Made by a program: the position numbers and the translations under genes | The notes under the pieces: model-generated | What the model was told of the DNA's origin: nothing | Databases searched by the model: none | What the model saw: the letters and a program-made list of their open reading frames with translations, nothing else | Shown here: positions 43,804 through 53,787 of the stretch, one piece after another | How positions within the stretch are numbered: position 1 is the stretch's first letter | Layout of the letters: the number at the start of each line of letters is the position of its first letter | Assembly (NCBI RefSeq): GCF_001513965.1 | Contig: NZ_KQ948015.1 | Location: 270,734-334,733 of the forward strand | Reading direction: 5' to 3' | DNA from: Streptomyces cellostaticus | Lineage (GTDB): Bacteria; Actinomycetota; Actinomycetes; Streptomycetales; Streptomycetaceae | DNA: 64,000 nucleotides

Positions 43804-44271
43804 TTATAGTTTCTTGCCTTGCGGGAAGGTGAAGCTGCTCGTGTCAAGCGATAGGCCACCTAGCCCTGCGATAGCCCCTGCGAGCACGCCGGCCGCGGCT
43901 TCACTGTCAAAGACATACATCCAGATGAGTGCCATCACAGCAAGGATAATTGGCATGCCATAGGCGAGAAATCTGATTACGAAGAGTCCACGCTTGTCCT
44001 TTTTTCTCTCAGCTTTGGGATTGACAGACAACCCCAGAAACCCGGTCGCGAGCGCGCTGGCTCCGCTGCCTAGATCCGGAAGGTTTTTGGGTGGATGAAA
44101 GAGGATGGCGTACAAGAGTCCGATGACCAACAAGAAAAGAATGGCTCTGAACCATACGAGTCCATGTTCTTTGGTGTCCTCGCCCTCTTCGGGATCGTCC
44201 ACTGTCGTCTCGCCCTTCGTTTCTTCTTCCGAGACCCGATGGGACTCTTGATTGTGGCGTTGAGTGGGCAT
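43804..44271 (-). CDS. Orphan membrane protein in a low-GC segment
   Basis: A 155-residue protein. A charged N-terminal region (EEETKGETTVDDPEEGEDTK) precedes two hydrophobic segments (FRAILFLLVIGLLYAILF and FLAYGMPIILAVMALIWMYV) and a Gly/Ala-rich third (AAAGVLAGAIAGLGGLSL). I recognise no family. Codon use and GC are well below the rest of the window, suggesting recent acquisition. The start ATG 44271 has only a weak ribosome binding site. Confidence 0.6.
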   Translation of the reverse strand: MPTQRHNQESHRVSEEETKGETTVDDPEEGEDTKEHGLVWFRAILFLLVIGLLYAILFHPPKNLPDLGSGASALATGFLGLSVNPKAERKKDKRGLFVIRFLAYGMPIILAVMALIWMYVFDSEAAAGVLAGAIAGLGGLSLDTSSFTFPQGKKL

Positions 44272-44757
44272 GGCTTCAGGTGTACATCCCTTGTTGTAAC
44301 TGTGCAGCTGGGCTTGCGCTGTTGGGATGATTTCGGCAGAGGACTCGTCCTATCTGGATGTGTCACTCTTTCGATCCTCTTCTCGCTGTCATTTACCTTA
44401 CTGAACCGACTTATAGACCGGTGGCATAAGCAAACCCATGACGAAGCATCCAGCCGAGCGAAGGATGTGACATGGGAGGAACTTATCGAAGATGCGGTTA
44501 CGTGTTCTCCAGTCTCCATCGAGGGAGCGATAGAGCGTGCCATCTGGGGCAAGGTTCAGCGGTTCGAGTCGTATCGCACCGACCTGGATCAATGGTCGAC
44601 CTACGTTGACACTACGGACTATTTTCTCGGCTGGCTTTCCTGGAATCGCGGGATCAGTAGCATCACTATCTGGAACGATGATCCGGATACGACCACTGAC
44701 TCAATAACACTCCTGCTGCGGAAGGCAGCAGATGATTGGGAAGAGCCGCCTTTTTGA
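44239..44757 (+). CDS. Orphan hypothetical protein in a low-GC segment
   Basis: An open frame of 173 codons from ATG 44239; GTG 44254 is another possible start. It has an early hydrophobic stretch (GLVLSGCVTLSILFSLSFTL) and a polar C-terminal domain rich in Trp and Asp (DQWSTYVDTTDYFLGWLSW, SITIWNDDPDTTTDSI). It overlaps the divergent membrane-protein gene by 33 bases, so at least one start is wrong. A TTA codon is present, which in Streptomyces would make translation depend on bldA. The family is not recognised. Confidence 0.4.
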   Translation: MGLLIVALSGHGFRCTSLVVTVQLGLRCWDDFGRGLVLSGCVTLSILFSLSFTLLNRLIDRWHKQTHDEASSRAKDVTWEELIEDAVTCSPVSIEGAIERAIWGKVQRFESYRTDLDQWSTYVDTTDYFLGWLSWNRGISSITIWNDDPDTTTDSITLLLRKAADDWEEPPF

Positions 44758-44867
44758 CTGGCCCCTGAGGAGGATTCGACTGGAGAGCGCCGTGCGGTGC
44801 TCATGATGAACCAGACGGTTCTCTTTCCTCTTTGGGCACCCATGCATGTGATCTAAGGGCTGTCCCG

Positions 44868-45410
44868 TTACCTGGGCGCGCGTGGGACGGTCCGTTGGTA
44901 GATGGTCCCTCCGGGGATGAACCAGCCCGCCTTCTTCCGGACGGCCGGGCTCGGGTCTTGCGCCTGGGACGCCCGCAAGGCGGCGACGGCTCGGGCATCG
45001 GTATGGGCGAACTTGCCGACGAGTTCGGCGGCCCTTACCCGCACCTGCGGGTCGGGGTCGGAGGCCAGGTGTTGCAGTGCGGGTTCGAGGACTCGGTCCG
45101 CGCCCGGCGCACACGTTTCGCCCTTGCACCGGTCGCAAGCCAGGGCATGGAACGCGGCGATCCTGACCTGGGCGTCGGGATCGTCGGCCATGGTAATGAG
45201 CTGGCCCATCGACTCGATGTCGACCAGGTGGTCCAGAAGCCGGCAGCAGCCCGCTCGGACAGCCGCGCTCTCGTGGGACAGGCCGGCGCGGATGGCGCCC
45301 AGCGCGTCCTCCTTGCGACGCAGCAACTCCCAGTAGGCCGCCACGGCGCGTTGCGGGTCGCCCAAGCACGAGACGAGGGCTTCGTTGTCGGTCCTGACGA
45401 ATCCGAGCAT
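44868..45410 (-). CDS. HEAT-repeat protein carried inside the IS
   Basis: A 180-residue all-helical protein with several HEAT repeats (EALVSCLGDPQRAVAAYWEL, SHESAAVRAGCCRLLDHLVD, DPDAQVRIAAFHALACDRCK, DPDPQVRVRAAELVGKFA, DPSPAVRKKAGWFIPGG). A Cys cluster (CDRCKGETC) interrupts the third repeat. ATG 45410 begins the conserved part; a TTG at 45446 would extend it. The TAA stop is in the left terminal repeat of the IS. HEAT repeats mediate protein binding; a role in transposition or regulation is not evident from sequence. Confidence 0.75.
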   Translation of the reverse strand: MLGFVRTDNEALVSCLGDPQRAVAAYWELLRRKEDALGAIRAGLSHESAAVRAGCCRLLDHLVDIESMGQLITMADDPDAQVRIAAFHALACDRCKGETCAPGADRVLEPALQHLASDPDPQVRVRAAELVGKFAHTDARAVAALRASQAQDPSPAVRKKAGWFIPGGTIYQRTVPRAPR

Positions 45411-45533
45411 GACCTCAGTGTCGAACCGCGCAGGACAGCCAGGCAAAGGGATTTCGCCTCAGAAGAGGGAAGCGCGCCGTGCCACCGCCCAAGGCTGCCG
45501 TGCAGGTTGATCGTGCGGTGCGATGATCTCGGC

Positions 45534-46302
45534 GTGGCTGGTGTGATCACGGCGTCGGAGCCGTCCTGGATAGCCCCGTTCATCGGGCTGAGCCCGCGCA
45601 CCTTCGGCCGGCTGGTAACAACTCTGCGGCGCGAAGGCGCCGACACCGTGCGGCCTGGCCGGCCGTGGAGCCTGTCGTTGGAGGACCGGGTTCTGCTGGC
45701 GGCGGCCTACTGGCGCACGAACCTGACGCTGCGACTGCTCGCCCCCCTTGTTCGGAATTTCCAAGTCGACCGCCGGCCGGGTCATCGATCACATCGGCCC
45801 GCTGCTGGCACTCAAGCCGCGGCACCGTTTCCGCAAGGGCACCGTACTGATCGTCGACGGCACCCTGGTCCCTACCCGTGACCACACCATCGCCGAGCAG
45901 TCCAAGAACTACCGGGACTCCACCAACCACCAGGTCGTCATCGACGCCCACATCCGTCTGGTTGTGCTGGTCGGCAGGCCCCTGCCGGGCAACCGGAACG
46001 ACTGCAAGGCATGGGCCGAGTCCGGGGCCAAAGCCGCCGTCGGCAGGACGACCACGATCGCCGACGGCGGCTATCCGGGCACCGGTTTGGTCATCCCCCA
46101 CCGCCGACCGCGCGGCGGCGAGCTGACCGGGTGGCAAGCCGAGCACAACCGCGAGCACAAGCAGATCCGCGCCCGCGTAGAGCACGTCTTCGCCCGGATG
46201 AAGACCTGGAAGATCCTCCGTGACTGCCGCCTCAAGGGCGACGGAGTCCACCACGCCATGCTCGGCATCGCCCGCCTCCACAACCTTCTCCAGGCCGCGT
46301 AG
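45534..46302 (+). pseudogene. IS5-family transposase with a one-base frameshift
   Basis: The first part (LSPRTFGRLVTTLRREGADT, LEDRVLLAAAYWRTNLTLRL) and the second (FGISKSTAGRVIDHIGPLLA to RLHNLLQA) form one transposase of about 255 residues, but the frames differ by one base. The break is at GCCCCCCTTGTTC (45741-45753), where one extra base separates LLAPL from FGISKS. DDE residues remain: Asp in LIVDGTLVPT, Asp in IADGGYPG and Glu in RARVEHVFARMK. Slippage at the six-C run could restore some product, but a simple inactivating mutation is more likely. Confidence 0.85.
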
Positions 46303-46367
46303 ACCAACCCGCCGACGGCTTGGCCATGTCCCGATCCGTCTGGAGATCGATTACGGGACAGCCCTTA

Positions 46368-46744
46368 GCGTGTCGCTATAGCCCAGTGCGGGGAGCCTTG
46401 GTGCAGTTTCGAGCGCTCCAGGCGAAGGAACGTCTGGCCGCAGGCGACGCCTACGAGCCAAGTGGCTATGTCGTGGTCGACGAGCTTGGCCATCCGTTTA
46501 AGACCGATCAGCTTCGTCGTCGAGCGCATCGACTCATGGAGCAGGCAGGCGTTCGCCGCGTCCGTCTTTACGACGCTCGGCACGCGTGCCTGTCCTGGAT
46601 GGCGAACAATGGGTGCCCGACACAGTCGTCTCAGCCTGGGCCGGCCACAGCGATCTGTCCTTCACCAAGCGCGTGTATGTCCATCCCGACCCGCAGAGTC
46701 TCAAGGTGGGTTCGGACAAGCTCGGACAGCTGCTCGCGTCCTGA
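46368..46744 (+). pseudogene. Tyrosine recombinase (integrase) C-terminal remnant, frameshifted
   Basis: The first frame gives QAKERLAAGDAYEPSGYVVV and RVRLYDARHACLSWMANNG, with the catalytic Arg of the R-H pair. After a lost G in the GGG run at 46611-46613 the next frame continues VVSAWAGHSDLSFTKRVYVH, supplying the second His and the catalytic Tyr, and stops at 46742-46744. The 5' two-thirds are missing, cut by the IS end at 46365. It sits about 120 bases from the 3' end of tRNA-Pro copy 2 and points at it, the usual place of an integrase beside its attachment site. Confidence 0.85.
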
Positions 46745-46803
46745 GCGCGGGTGATCGTCAGGCGCTTGTGACCAAATGTGACACGAGAGCCCAGAACATG
46801 ATC

Positions 46804-46838
46804 AAGGGCCCCACCTCACGATGTGAGGCAGGGCCCTT
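46804..46838 (-). terminator. Terminator after tRNA-Pro copy 2
   Basis: AAGGGCCC (46804-46811) pairs with GGGCCCTT (46831-46838), extended inside by CCTCAC/GTGAGG. It ends the tRNA transcript and, read on the other strand, may also stop transcription from the integrase remnant. Confidence 0.8.
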
Positions 46839-46867
46839 TGACCTGCGACTATGGAGCGTTGCTCCCG

Positions 46868-46941
<74 letters not shown>

Positions 46942-47046
46942 GTGCGCTCACTCACGGTGGCCCGCGTGATCGCGCGAACAGAACTTTACCCCACCCGCGG
47001 GGGTGCGCCGAAAGAGGGCCGCGGGCGGGGCGGGACAATCGGCCGT

Positions 47047-47556
47047 ATGGGAAACGCAGGCGCAGCAGCGGGCAGCCGGGACCGGGACGTGGACGGCAGG
47101 GCGCGCAACGCCCGGCCGCGGGACGGTCTGGGGCGGCCGTTGCCGTACGGATCGGAGGGTGTGGCCCGGCAGCCGGAGGGAGTCGTACGGACTCCGCGGG
47201 AGACGGTCGCCGAGGCGCAGGCGCTGCTGGACGCGGGCAGGCCCTTCCACGCGCACGAGGTGTTCGAGGACGCCTGGAAGTCGGGGCCCGAGGCCGAGCG
47301 CACACTGTGGCGGGGGCTGGCCCAGCTGGCGGTGGGGCTCACGCACGCGGCCCGCGGCAACGCCACCGGTGGGGCGCGGCTGCTGCGACGCGGCGCGGGC
47401 GCGGTCGAGGAGTGGGCCGCCGAGCGGGGCGAGGACCGGCCGTACGGGATGGATGTCACCGGGGTCGCCCGGTGGGCGCGGGAGCTGGCCGCGCGGGTGG
47501 ACGAGGGATCCGGGCCCGTCGACGCGGTGGCCGAGGCGCCCCGGCTCGGCCTCTGA
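47047..47556 (+). CDS. DUF309 family protein
   Basis: A 169-residue protein with the DUF309 signature HAHEVFEDAWK followed by LWRGLAQLAVGLTHAARGN and a second helical pair. The helical-bundle fold is known; the biochemical role is not. ATG 47047 was chosen; the first ~55 residues are basic and unconserved-looking, so a later start is possible. Confidence 0.85.
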   Translation: MGNAGAAAGSRDRDVDGRARNARPRDGLGRPLPYGSEGVARQPEGVVRTPRETVAEAQALLDAGRPFHAHEVFEDAWKSGPEAERTLWRGLAQLAVGLTHAARGNATGGARLLRRGAGAVEEWAAERGEDRPYGMDVTGVARWARELAARVDEGSGPVDAVAEAPRLGL

Positions 47557-47623
47557 GCGGCGTCGTCGCGGGCCGTGTGGAGGCGGTGGACGCACTGTCA
47601 GTGGCATGGGGCAGACTCGGGGC

Positions 47624-48388
47624 GTGCGAAAGATTCATGTCATCGGTATCGGCGCGGGCGACCCTGACCAGCTGACCCTGCAGGCCGTCAAGGCGCTGCG
47701 CGGCACGGACGTGTTCTTCCTGCTCGACAAGGGCGAGGTGAAGAGCGATCTGACCCAGCTGCGCCGGGACATACTCGACGCACATCTGCCCGAGGGGTCG
47801 TACCGGGTGGTGGAGGCCCGCGACCCGGAGCGGGACCGAGGGGCGGGCGGGGCCTCGTACTCGCCGGCCGTCGAGGACTGGCGCACCGCCCGCGCCGGGA
47901 TCTACGAGCGGCTGATCGCCGAGGAGCTGGGCGAGGACGGCACGGGCGCCTTCCTGGTGTGGGGGGATCCGTCGCTGTACGACAGCACGCTGGGGATCCT
48001 GGAGGAGGTGCTGGCCCGGGGCGCGGTGGAGTTCGCGTACGACGTGGTGCCCGGCATCAGCAGCGTCTCCACGCTGGTCGCCCGGCATCGCACGGGGCTG
48101 AACCGGGTCGCCCGGCCGGTGCAGATCACCACCGGACGGCGGCTGGCCGAGGGCTTTCCGGACGGGGTGGACGACGTGGTCGTGATGCTGGACGCGCACC
48201 AGGCCTTCCGGCAGTACGCCGACCAGGACATCGACATCTACTGGGGCGCGTACCTGGGCACCCCGGACGAGATCCTCGCGTCCGGTCCGATCGGTGAGGC
48301 CGGCCCGCGCATCGAGCGGCTGCGGGCGGAGGCGCGCGAGCGCAAGGGGTGGATCATGGACACGTATCTGCTGCGCCGGCGCCCCTGA
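47624..48388 (+). CDS. cobF: Precorrin-6A synthase (deacetylating)
   Basis: A 254-residue tetrapyrrole methylase. The N-terminal IHVIGIGAGDPDQLTLQAVK is the SAM-binding glycine motif of the family; GAFLVWGDPSLYDST and YDVVPGISSVSTL are the second and third conserved blocks. Members with the long insert after the first block (LPEGSYRVVEARDPERDR) match CobF of the aerobic cobalamin pathway, which methylates C-1 with loss of acetate. It is convergent with cobK. Confidence 0.92.
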   Translation: MRKIHVIGIGAGDPDQLTLQAVKALRGTDVFFLLDKGEVKSDLTQLRRDILDAHLPEGSYRVVEARDPERDRGAGGASYSPAVEDWRTARAGIYERLIAEELGEDGTGAFLVWGDPSLYDSTLGILEEVLARGAVEFAYDVVPGISSVSTLVARHRTGLNRVARPVQITTGRRLAEGFPDGVDDVVVMLDAHQAFRQYADQDIDIYWGAYLGTPDEILASGPIGEAGPRIERLRAEARERKGWIMDTYLLRRRP

Positions 48389-48400
48389 AGAAGGGGGACG

Positions 48401-49147
48401 CTACGGGCCGCCGAACCCCAGCCGGTCGAGTACGCCCGCCACGTCCGGCACCGCCGTCACGCCGTCCGGGAGCGGGGGCCGTCGTACGACGACCACGGGC
48501 AGCCCGAGTTCCCGTGCGGCGGTCAGCTTCGCGGCCGTGGCCTCGCCGCCGCTGTCCTTCGTCACCAGCACCTCGATCCGGTGGGCGCGCAGCAGCTCCG
48601 TCTCGTCGGCGAGGCCGAACGGGCCGCGCGCGACGATCACCTCGGTGTCCGGCGGCAGGGGCGGCTCGGGCGGCTCCACCGACCGTACGACGAAGTGCAG
48701 GTCCCTCAGGTGGGCGAAGGCCGCGAGGCCGAGGCGGCCGGTGGTGAGGAACACCCGGCGGCCCAGGCGGGGCAGGACCGTGGCGGCCGCGGCCAGGGAC
48801 TCGACGTCATGCCAGCTGTCACCGGGGCCCGGGCGCCAGCCGGGGCGGCGCAGGACGACCGCGGGAACCGCTGCGGCCGTTGCCGCGCGGGCCGCGTTCA
48901 CGGTGATCGCCTCGGCGAAGGGGTGCGTGGCGTCGACGAGGGCGTCCACGTGGTGCGTGCGAAGCCAGTCGGTGAGGCCCTCCGCGCCGCCGAAGCCGCC
49001 GATCCGTACCTCGCCGTCCAGTTGCCCCGGCCGGGCCACGCGGCCCGCCAGGGAGGTGGTGACCCGGACGCCGGGGCGGGCGGCGAGGTCGGCGGCGAGG
49101 CGGCGGGCCTCGGTGGTGCCGCCGAGGATCAGGACGTGCGGGGACAT
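48401..49147 (-). CDS. cobK: Precorrin-6A reductase
   Basis: A 248-residue CobK/CbiJ reductase. The N-terminal HVLILGGTTEARRLAADLA is the family signature; LVDATHPFAEAITVNAA and GRLGLAAFAHL follow in the expected order, with VLVTKDSGG near the C-terminus. It reduces precorrin-6A with NADPH and acts right after CobF, although the two genes are convergent. Confidence 0.94.
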   Translation of the reverse strand: MSPHVLILGGTTEARRLAADLAARPGVRVTTSLAGRVARPGQLDGEVRIGGFGGAEGLTDWLRTHHVDALVDATHPFAEAITVNAARAATAAAVPAVVLRRPGWRPGPGDSWHDVESLAAAATVLPRLGRRVFLTTGRLGLAAFAHLRDLHFVVRSVEPPEPPLPPDTEVIVARGPFGLADETELLRAHRIEVLVTKDSGGEATAAKLTAARELGLPVVVVRRPPLPDGVTAVPDVAGVLDRLGFGGP

Positions 49148-49217
49148 GAGGGTGAGCGTAGGGGATGTCCTGAGGTGCCGGGCCCCCCGAAGTGCTCCTG
49201 CCCGCTAGGGTCCGGGC

Positions 49218-50009
49218 ATGGCTTCCGTGGCGTCCGTGCGTGCCGTGCTCATCGACATCGACGGGGTGCTCACCGTGTCCTGGCGGCCGTTGCCGGGCGC
49301 GGTGGAGGCCCTGCGGGCGATCCGGGCGGCCGGACTCGGGATCGCGCTGGTGACCAACACGACGTCCCGGACCCGGGCGTCGATCGCCCGGACGCTGGCG
49401 GACGCGGGCTTCGCGGTGCGCGCCGAGGACATCCTGACGGCGCCCGCGGCCACCGCCGCCCATCTGGCCGGAGCCCGCTGCGCCCTGCTGAACAGCGGAG
49501 ACGTCCGGGTGGATCTGGAGGGCATCACCCTGGTCGACGAGGAGGCCGACGGCGCCGTACCGGATGTGGTCCTTGTCGGCGGCGCCGGGCCCGAGTTCGG
49601 GTACGCCGCGCTGAACCGGGCCTTCGGGCAGCTGCAGCGGGGTGCGCGGCTGGTCGCCATGCACCGGAACCTGTACTGGCGCACGGATGCGGGGCTCCAG
49701 CTGGACGCGGGGGCGTTCGTCGCCGGGCTGGAGGCGGCCGCCGGCACCGAGGCCGAGGTGACCGGGAAGCCGTCGCGGGCCTTCTTCGAGGCGGCGCTCG
49801 GACGGCTGGGCGCGGGGCCCGACGAGGCGCTCATGATCGGGGACGACATCGAGTCGGACGTGCTCGCGGCGCAGCGGCTCGGTATCACCGGCGTACTGGT
49901 GCGGACCGGCAAGTTCCTGCCCGAGGCGGTGGAGCGGGCGGACGGCAGCCCGGACCACGTACTGGACTCCTTCGCGGATCTGCCCGGGCTGCTGGGGCTA
50001 GCGCAGTAG
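49218..50009 (+). CDS. HAD-IIA hydrolase (LHPP/NagD-like)
   Basis: A 263-residue HAD phosphatase. Motif I is LIDIDGVLTVS (the second Asp acts as acid/base), motif II VTNTTSRT, motif III the Lys in VTGKPSRAFF and motif IV MIGDDIESDVLAAQ. The C2a cap places it with LHPP/NagD-type enzymes, which hydrolyse small phosphates or phospho-amino groups. It overlaps the convergent TauE/SafE gene by 12 bases. Confidence 0.9.
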   Translation: MASVASVRAVLIDIDGVLTVSWRPLPGAVEALRAIRAAGLGIALVTNTTSRTRASIARTLADAGFAVRAEDILTAPAATAAHLAGARCALLNSGDVRVDLEGITLVDEEADGAVPDVVLVGGAGPEFGYAALNRAFGQLQRGARLVAMHRNLYWRTDAGLQLDAGAFVAGLEAAAGTEAEVTGKPSRAFFEAALGRLGAGPDEALMIGDDIESDVLAAQRLGITGVLVRTGKFLPEAVERADGSPDHVLDSFADLPGLLGLAQ

Positions 50010-50771
50010 GAGTTGTGCGCCGCCCACGATCGTCGCGGCGATCACCAGCTGTTCGAACAACCGCTGGTTGATCCTGTTCACAGCCCATTTGCCGAACAAC
50101 GCACCCGGCACGACGAACACGGCGAGCGCCGCGTCAAGCAGCAGTGAACGGCGGTCGATCAGACCCAGTCCGGCGCTGAAGGGCAGCTTGGACACGTTCA
50201 CGATGAGGAAGAAGAACGCCGAGGTGCCGAGGAAGCCGAGCTTCCGGAAGCCCGCCGAAAGGAGATACATCGACATCACCGGCCCGCCCGCGTTGGCGAC
50301 CATCGTCGTGAACCCGCCGAGGACGCCGTACGAACGGGCCTTCATCCGGCCCGCCCGGGTGGTGACCGCGTCCGGCTCGTCCCCTGCCTCGGTCCGGCGC
50401 CGCCGCCACAGCGTGACGCCGGCCATCAGCAGCAGGATCGCGCCGATCGAGGTGCGTACGACCCCGTCGTCGGCCCACATCAGGAACAGCGTGCCGACCA
50501 CCACGCCGGCCGCCACCGCCGGGAACAGCCGCCAGAGCGTGGGCCAGTGTGCGTGCCGCCGGTAGGTGAGGACGGCGAGCACGTCGCCCGCGATCAGGAC
50601 CGGCAGCAGCACCCCGGTGGAGGCGCGGGCGGGCAGGACCGCCGCGAAGATCGCGAGGCTGACCGTGTTGGCCCCGCTGACGGCGGTCTTGGAGAAGCCC
50701 ACGAGCAGGGCCGCGAAGGCGAGGGTGGCGAACTCCCAGCCGGATATGTGCCAGAGCGTCATCGTGTTCAT
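49998..50771 (-). CDS. TauE/SafE-family membrane permease
   Basis: A 257-residue protein with seven or eight hydrophobic segments and the family pattern GFSKTAVSGANTVSLAIFAA early and GGFTTMVANAGGPVMSMYLL in the middle. The family exports or imports sulfite, sulfoacetate and related organic anions. ATG 50771 was chosen over an upstream ATG. Nothing next to it shows its substrate. Confidence 0.9.
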   Translation of the reverse strand: MNTMTLWHISGWEFATLAFAALLVGFSKTAVSGANTVSLAIFAAVLPARASTGVLLPVLIAGDVLAVLTYRRHAHWPTLWRLFPAVAAGVVVGTLFLMWADDGVVRTSIGAILLLMAGVTLWRRRRTEAGDEPDAVTTRAGRMKARSYGVLGGFTTMVANAGGPVMSMYLLSAGFRKLGFLGTSAFFFLIVNVSKLPFSAGLGLIDRRSLLLDAALAVFVVPGALFGKWAVNRINQRLFEQLVIAATIVGGAQLLLR

Positions 50772-50857
50772 GCGGAGGCCGATGTTATGCGCACGCATCC
50801 GGCGGCGTCAGGGCCGTCTCGCGAGGCGGTCCTCACGGCCGGTTCACCCGGCCCGCC

Positions 50858-52369
50858 TCAGCGGCCGGTGTACTGGGCCCGCAGTTCCCGTTTGAGCACC
50901 TTCATGCTCGGCCCGAGCGGCAGTGCGTCCGCGAACTCCACGCGCCGCGGGTACTTGTGCCGGCCCAGGTGCTCCTTGGACCACGCGGTGACCCCGGCGG
51001 CGTCGGGCGCGGTGCCCGGCGCCGGTACGACGACGGCGCACACCTCCTCGCCGTGCAGTTCGTCGGGCAGGCCGATCACGGCGACCTGGGCGATGCCCGG
51101 GTGGCGCATCAGGACCTCCTCGACCTCGCGCGGGTACACGTTGTAGCCGCCGCGGATGATGACGTCCTTCTTGCGGTCGACGATCCGCAGGAAGCCCTCC
51201 TCGTCCTTGGTGCCCAGGTCCCCGGTGCGGAACCAGCCGTCGACCAGGGCTTCGGCGGTGGCCTCGGGACGGCCGAGGTAGCCGGAGAAGACGTTGTGAC
51301 CGCGGATGACGACCTCGCCCAGCTCGCCGGGGGGCAGCAGTTCGATCCGGCCCTCCACCTCGGCGCGGGCGATCTCCACGTCGATCCCCCACAGCGGGTG
51401 CCCGATGGTGCCGGCCCGGGTGCCGAAGTCGGGCTGGTTGACGGTGGCCGTCGGCGAGGTCTCCGACAGCCCGTACCCCTCGTAGATCCTGGCGTCGAAC
51501 GTGGCCTCGAACCGCTCCAGTACGGCCACCGGCAGCGAGGCCCCGCCGGAGATGCACACGCGCAGCCCGGGCAGCGCGTCGGCGTCCGCGGCGGCCGCGG
51601 CCAGGGCCACGAACATGGTCGGCACTCCGTGGAAGGTGTTCACGCCCTCCTCGACCATCAGCTCGATGGCGCGGGCCGCGTCGAAGCGGGGCAGCAGGAC
51701 GAGCGTGGCGCCCGCCCGCCAGGTGGAGTTGAGCGACACGGTCTGGCCGAAGGCGTGGAACAGCGGCAGCGCGCCGAGGGCGATGTCGTCGGCGCGGATG
51801 TCGTTGGCGTCGAACGCGTTGACGGTTGCGTTCATCACCAGGTTGAAGTGGCTGAGCACGGCGCCCTTGGGGACGCCGGTCGTGCCGCTGGTGTAGAAGA
51901 TCACCGCCGGGTCGTCGGCGGCGCGGGTGAGGTACGCGGGCAGCGCGTCGGCGTCGGCCGCGAGCCGGTCGAACTCCTCGCCCAGGGTGACCACCTGGAC
52001 GCCGAGGGCCTCGGCGGCGGCCCGTCCGGTCGCCGCCTGCGCCGGGTGGACGAGCAGCAGCGTGGCGCCGCTGTCCTTCAGGACGTGCTCGGCCTCCGGC
52101 GCCGAGAGCAGCAGGTGTACGGGGACGACGACTGCGCCCGCCGCGGCGATCGCGTAGTAGGCGATCGGGAACTCGGCGGTGTTGGGGGCCATCAGGGCGA
52201 CCCGGTCCCCCGGCCGTACGCCGAGTGCGGCGAGTGCCCCGGCCTGGGCGAGGGAGCGCCGCCACACCTCCTGGAAGGTCAGCCGCAGATCGCCTTCGAC
52301 AAGTGCCGTCTTCTCGGGGCGGCGCCAGGCGTTCTCGGCGAGGATGGCTGCGACGGACAGGGTTGCCAT
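50858..52369 (-). CDS. Acyl-CoA synthetase (AMP-forming, long-chain type)
   Basis: A 503-residue ANL-superfamily ligase. The P-loop is FYTSGTTGVPKGAV; ISGGASLPVAVLERFE, YEGYGLSETSP, WFRTGDLG and the hinge IVDRKKDVIIRGGYNVYPRE follow in order. The catalytic Lys is in GPSMKVLKREL, where the usual GKxxR block is changed to PSMKV. It probably activates fatty or aromatic acids. It lies 74 bases downstream of a thiolase gene on the same strand. Confidence 0.94.
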   Translation of the reverse strand: MATLSVAAILAENAWRRPEKTALVEGDLRLTFQEVWRRSLAQAGALAALGVRPGDRVALMAPNTAEFPIAYYAIAAAGAVVVPVHLLLSAPEAEHVLKDSGATLLLVHPAQAATGRAAAEALGVQVVTLGEEFDRLAADADALPAYLTRAADDPAVIFYTSGTTGVPKGAVLSHFNLVMNATVNAFDANDIRADDIALGALPLFHAFGQTVSLNSTWRAGATLVLLPRFDAARAIELMVEEGVNTFHGVPTMFVALAAAAADADALPGLRVCISGGASLPVAVLERFEATFDARIYEGYGLSETSPTATVNQPDFGTRAGTIGHPLWGIDVEIARAEVEGRIELLPPGELGEVVIRGHNVFSGYLGRPEATAEALVDGWFRTGDLGTKDEEGFLRIVDRKKDVIIRGGYNVYPREVEEVLMRHPGIAQVAVIGLPDELHGEEVCAVVVPAPGTAPDAAGVTAWSKEHLGRHKYPRRVEFADALPLGPSMKVLKRELRAQYTGR

Positions 52370-52443
52370 GGAGTGATGCTCCGTTTCCTTGCTGCGGCTC
52401 GTGCTACCGAATCCCCTTGCGGGGAGCCCCCGTTGAAGAGCTG

Positions 52444-53631
<1,188 letters not shown>

Positions 53632-53701
53632 GGCTTGGACTCCTGACCGACGACGCTGTGGATCAGCACGAATCTACGTTTGTTCAGCAGAGGCACTTAA
53701 T

Positions 53702-53712
53702 TAGCACTGCTA
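53702..53712. promoter_or_regulatory. Palindrome in the thiolase/lipase divergent promoter
   Basis: TAGCACTGCTA is symmetric around its central C and lies in an AT-rich patch (TTAATTA next to it) between the divergent thiolase and lipase genes. It resembles a TetR/FadR-size operator half pair, but the regulator is not in the window. Confidence 0.4.
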
Positions 53713-53787
53713 GTTTTGGACTATAGACCGCCGACCGGGTCCCTGGGAAGATCCCCCCGAACCTTCACCGAGGCAGCCGGAGGAGAC

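Larger units (their letters stand above)
44856..46365 (+). mobile_element. IS5-family insertion sequence enclosing a HEAT-repeat gene
   Basis: The left end reads inward AGGGCTGTCCCGTTA (44856-44870) and the right end, reverse-complemented, AGGGCTGTCCCGTAA (46351-46365): 14 of 15 bases match. Both are flanked outside by TA (44854-44855 and 46366-46367), a plausible 2-base target duplication. The 1510-base unit holds a transposase gene on the plus strand and a HEAT-repeat gene on the minus strand, whose stop codon lies in the left inverted repeat. Ordinary IS5-type elements are about 0.85-0.95 kb, so the HEAT gene is extra cargo. The transposase is frameshifted, so the copy may be immobile. Confidence 0.8.

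Noticed and set aside
44070..44552. A 160-codon minus-strand ORF in the low-GC segment
   Set aside because: It overlaps two better candidates; its product lacks hydrophobic or domain structure.
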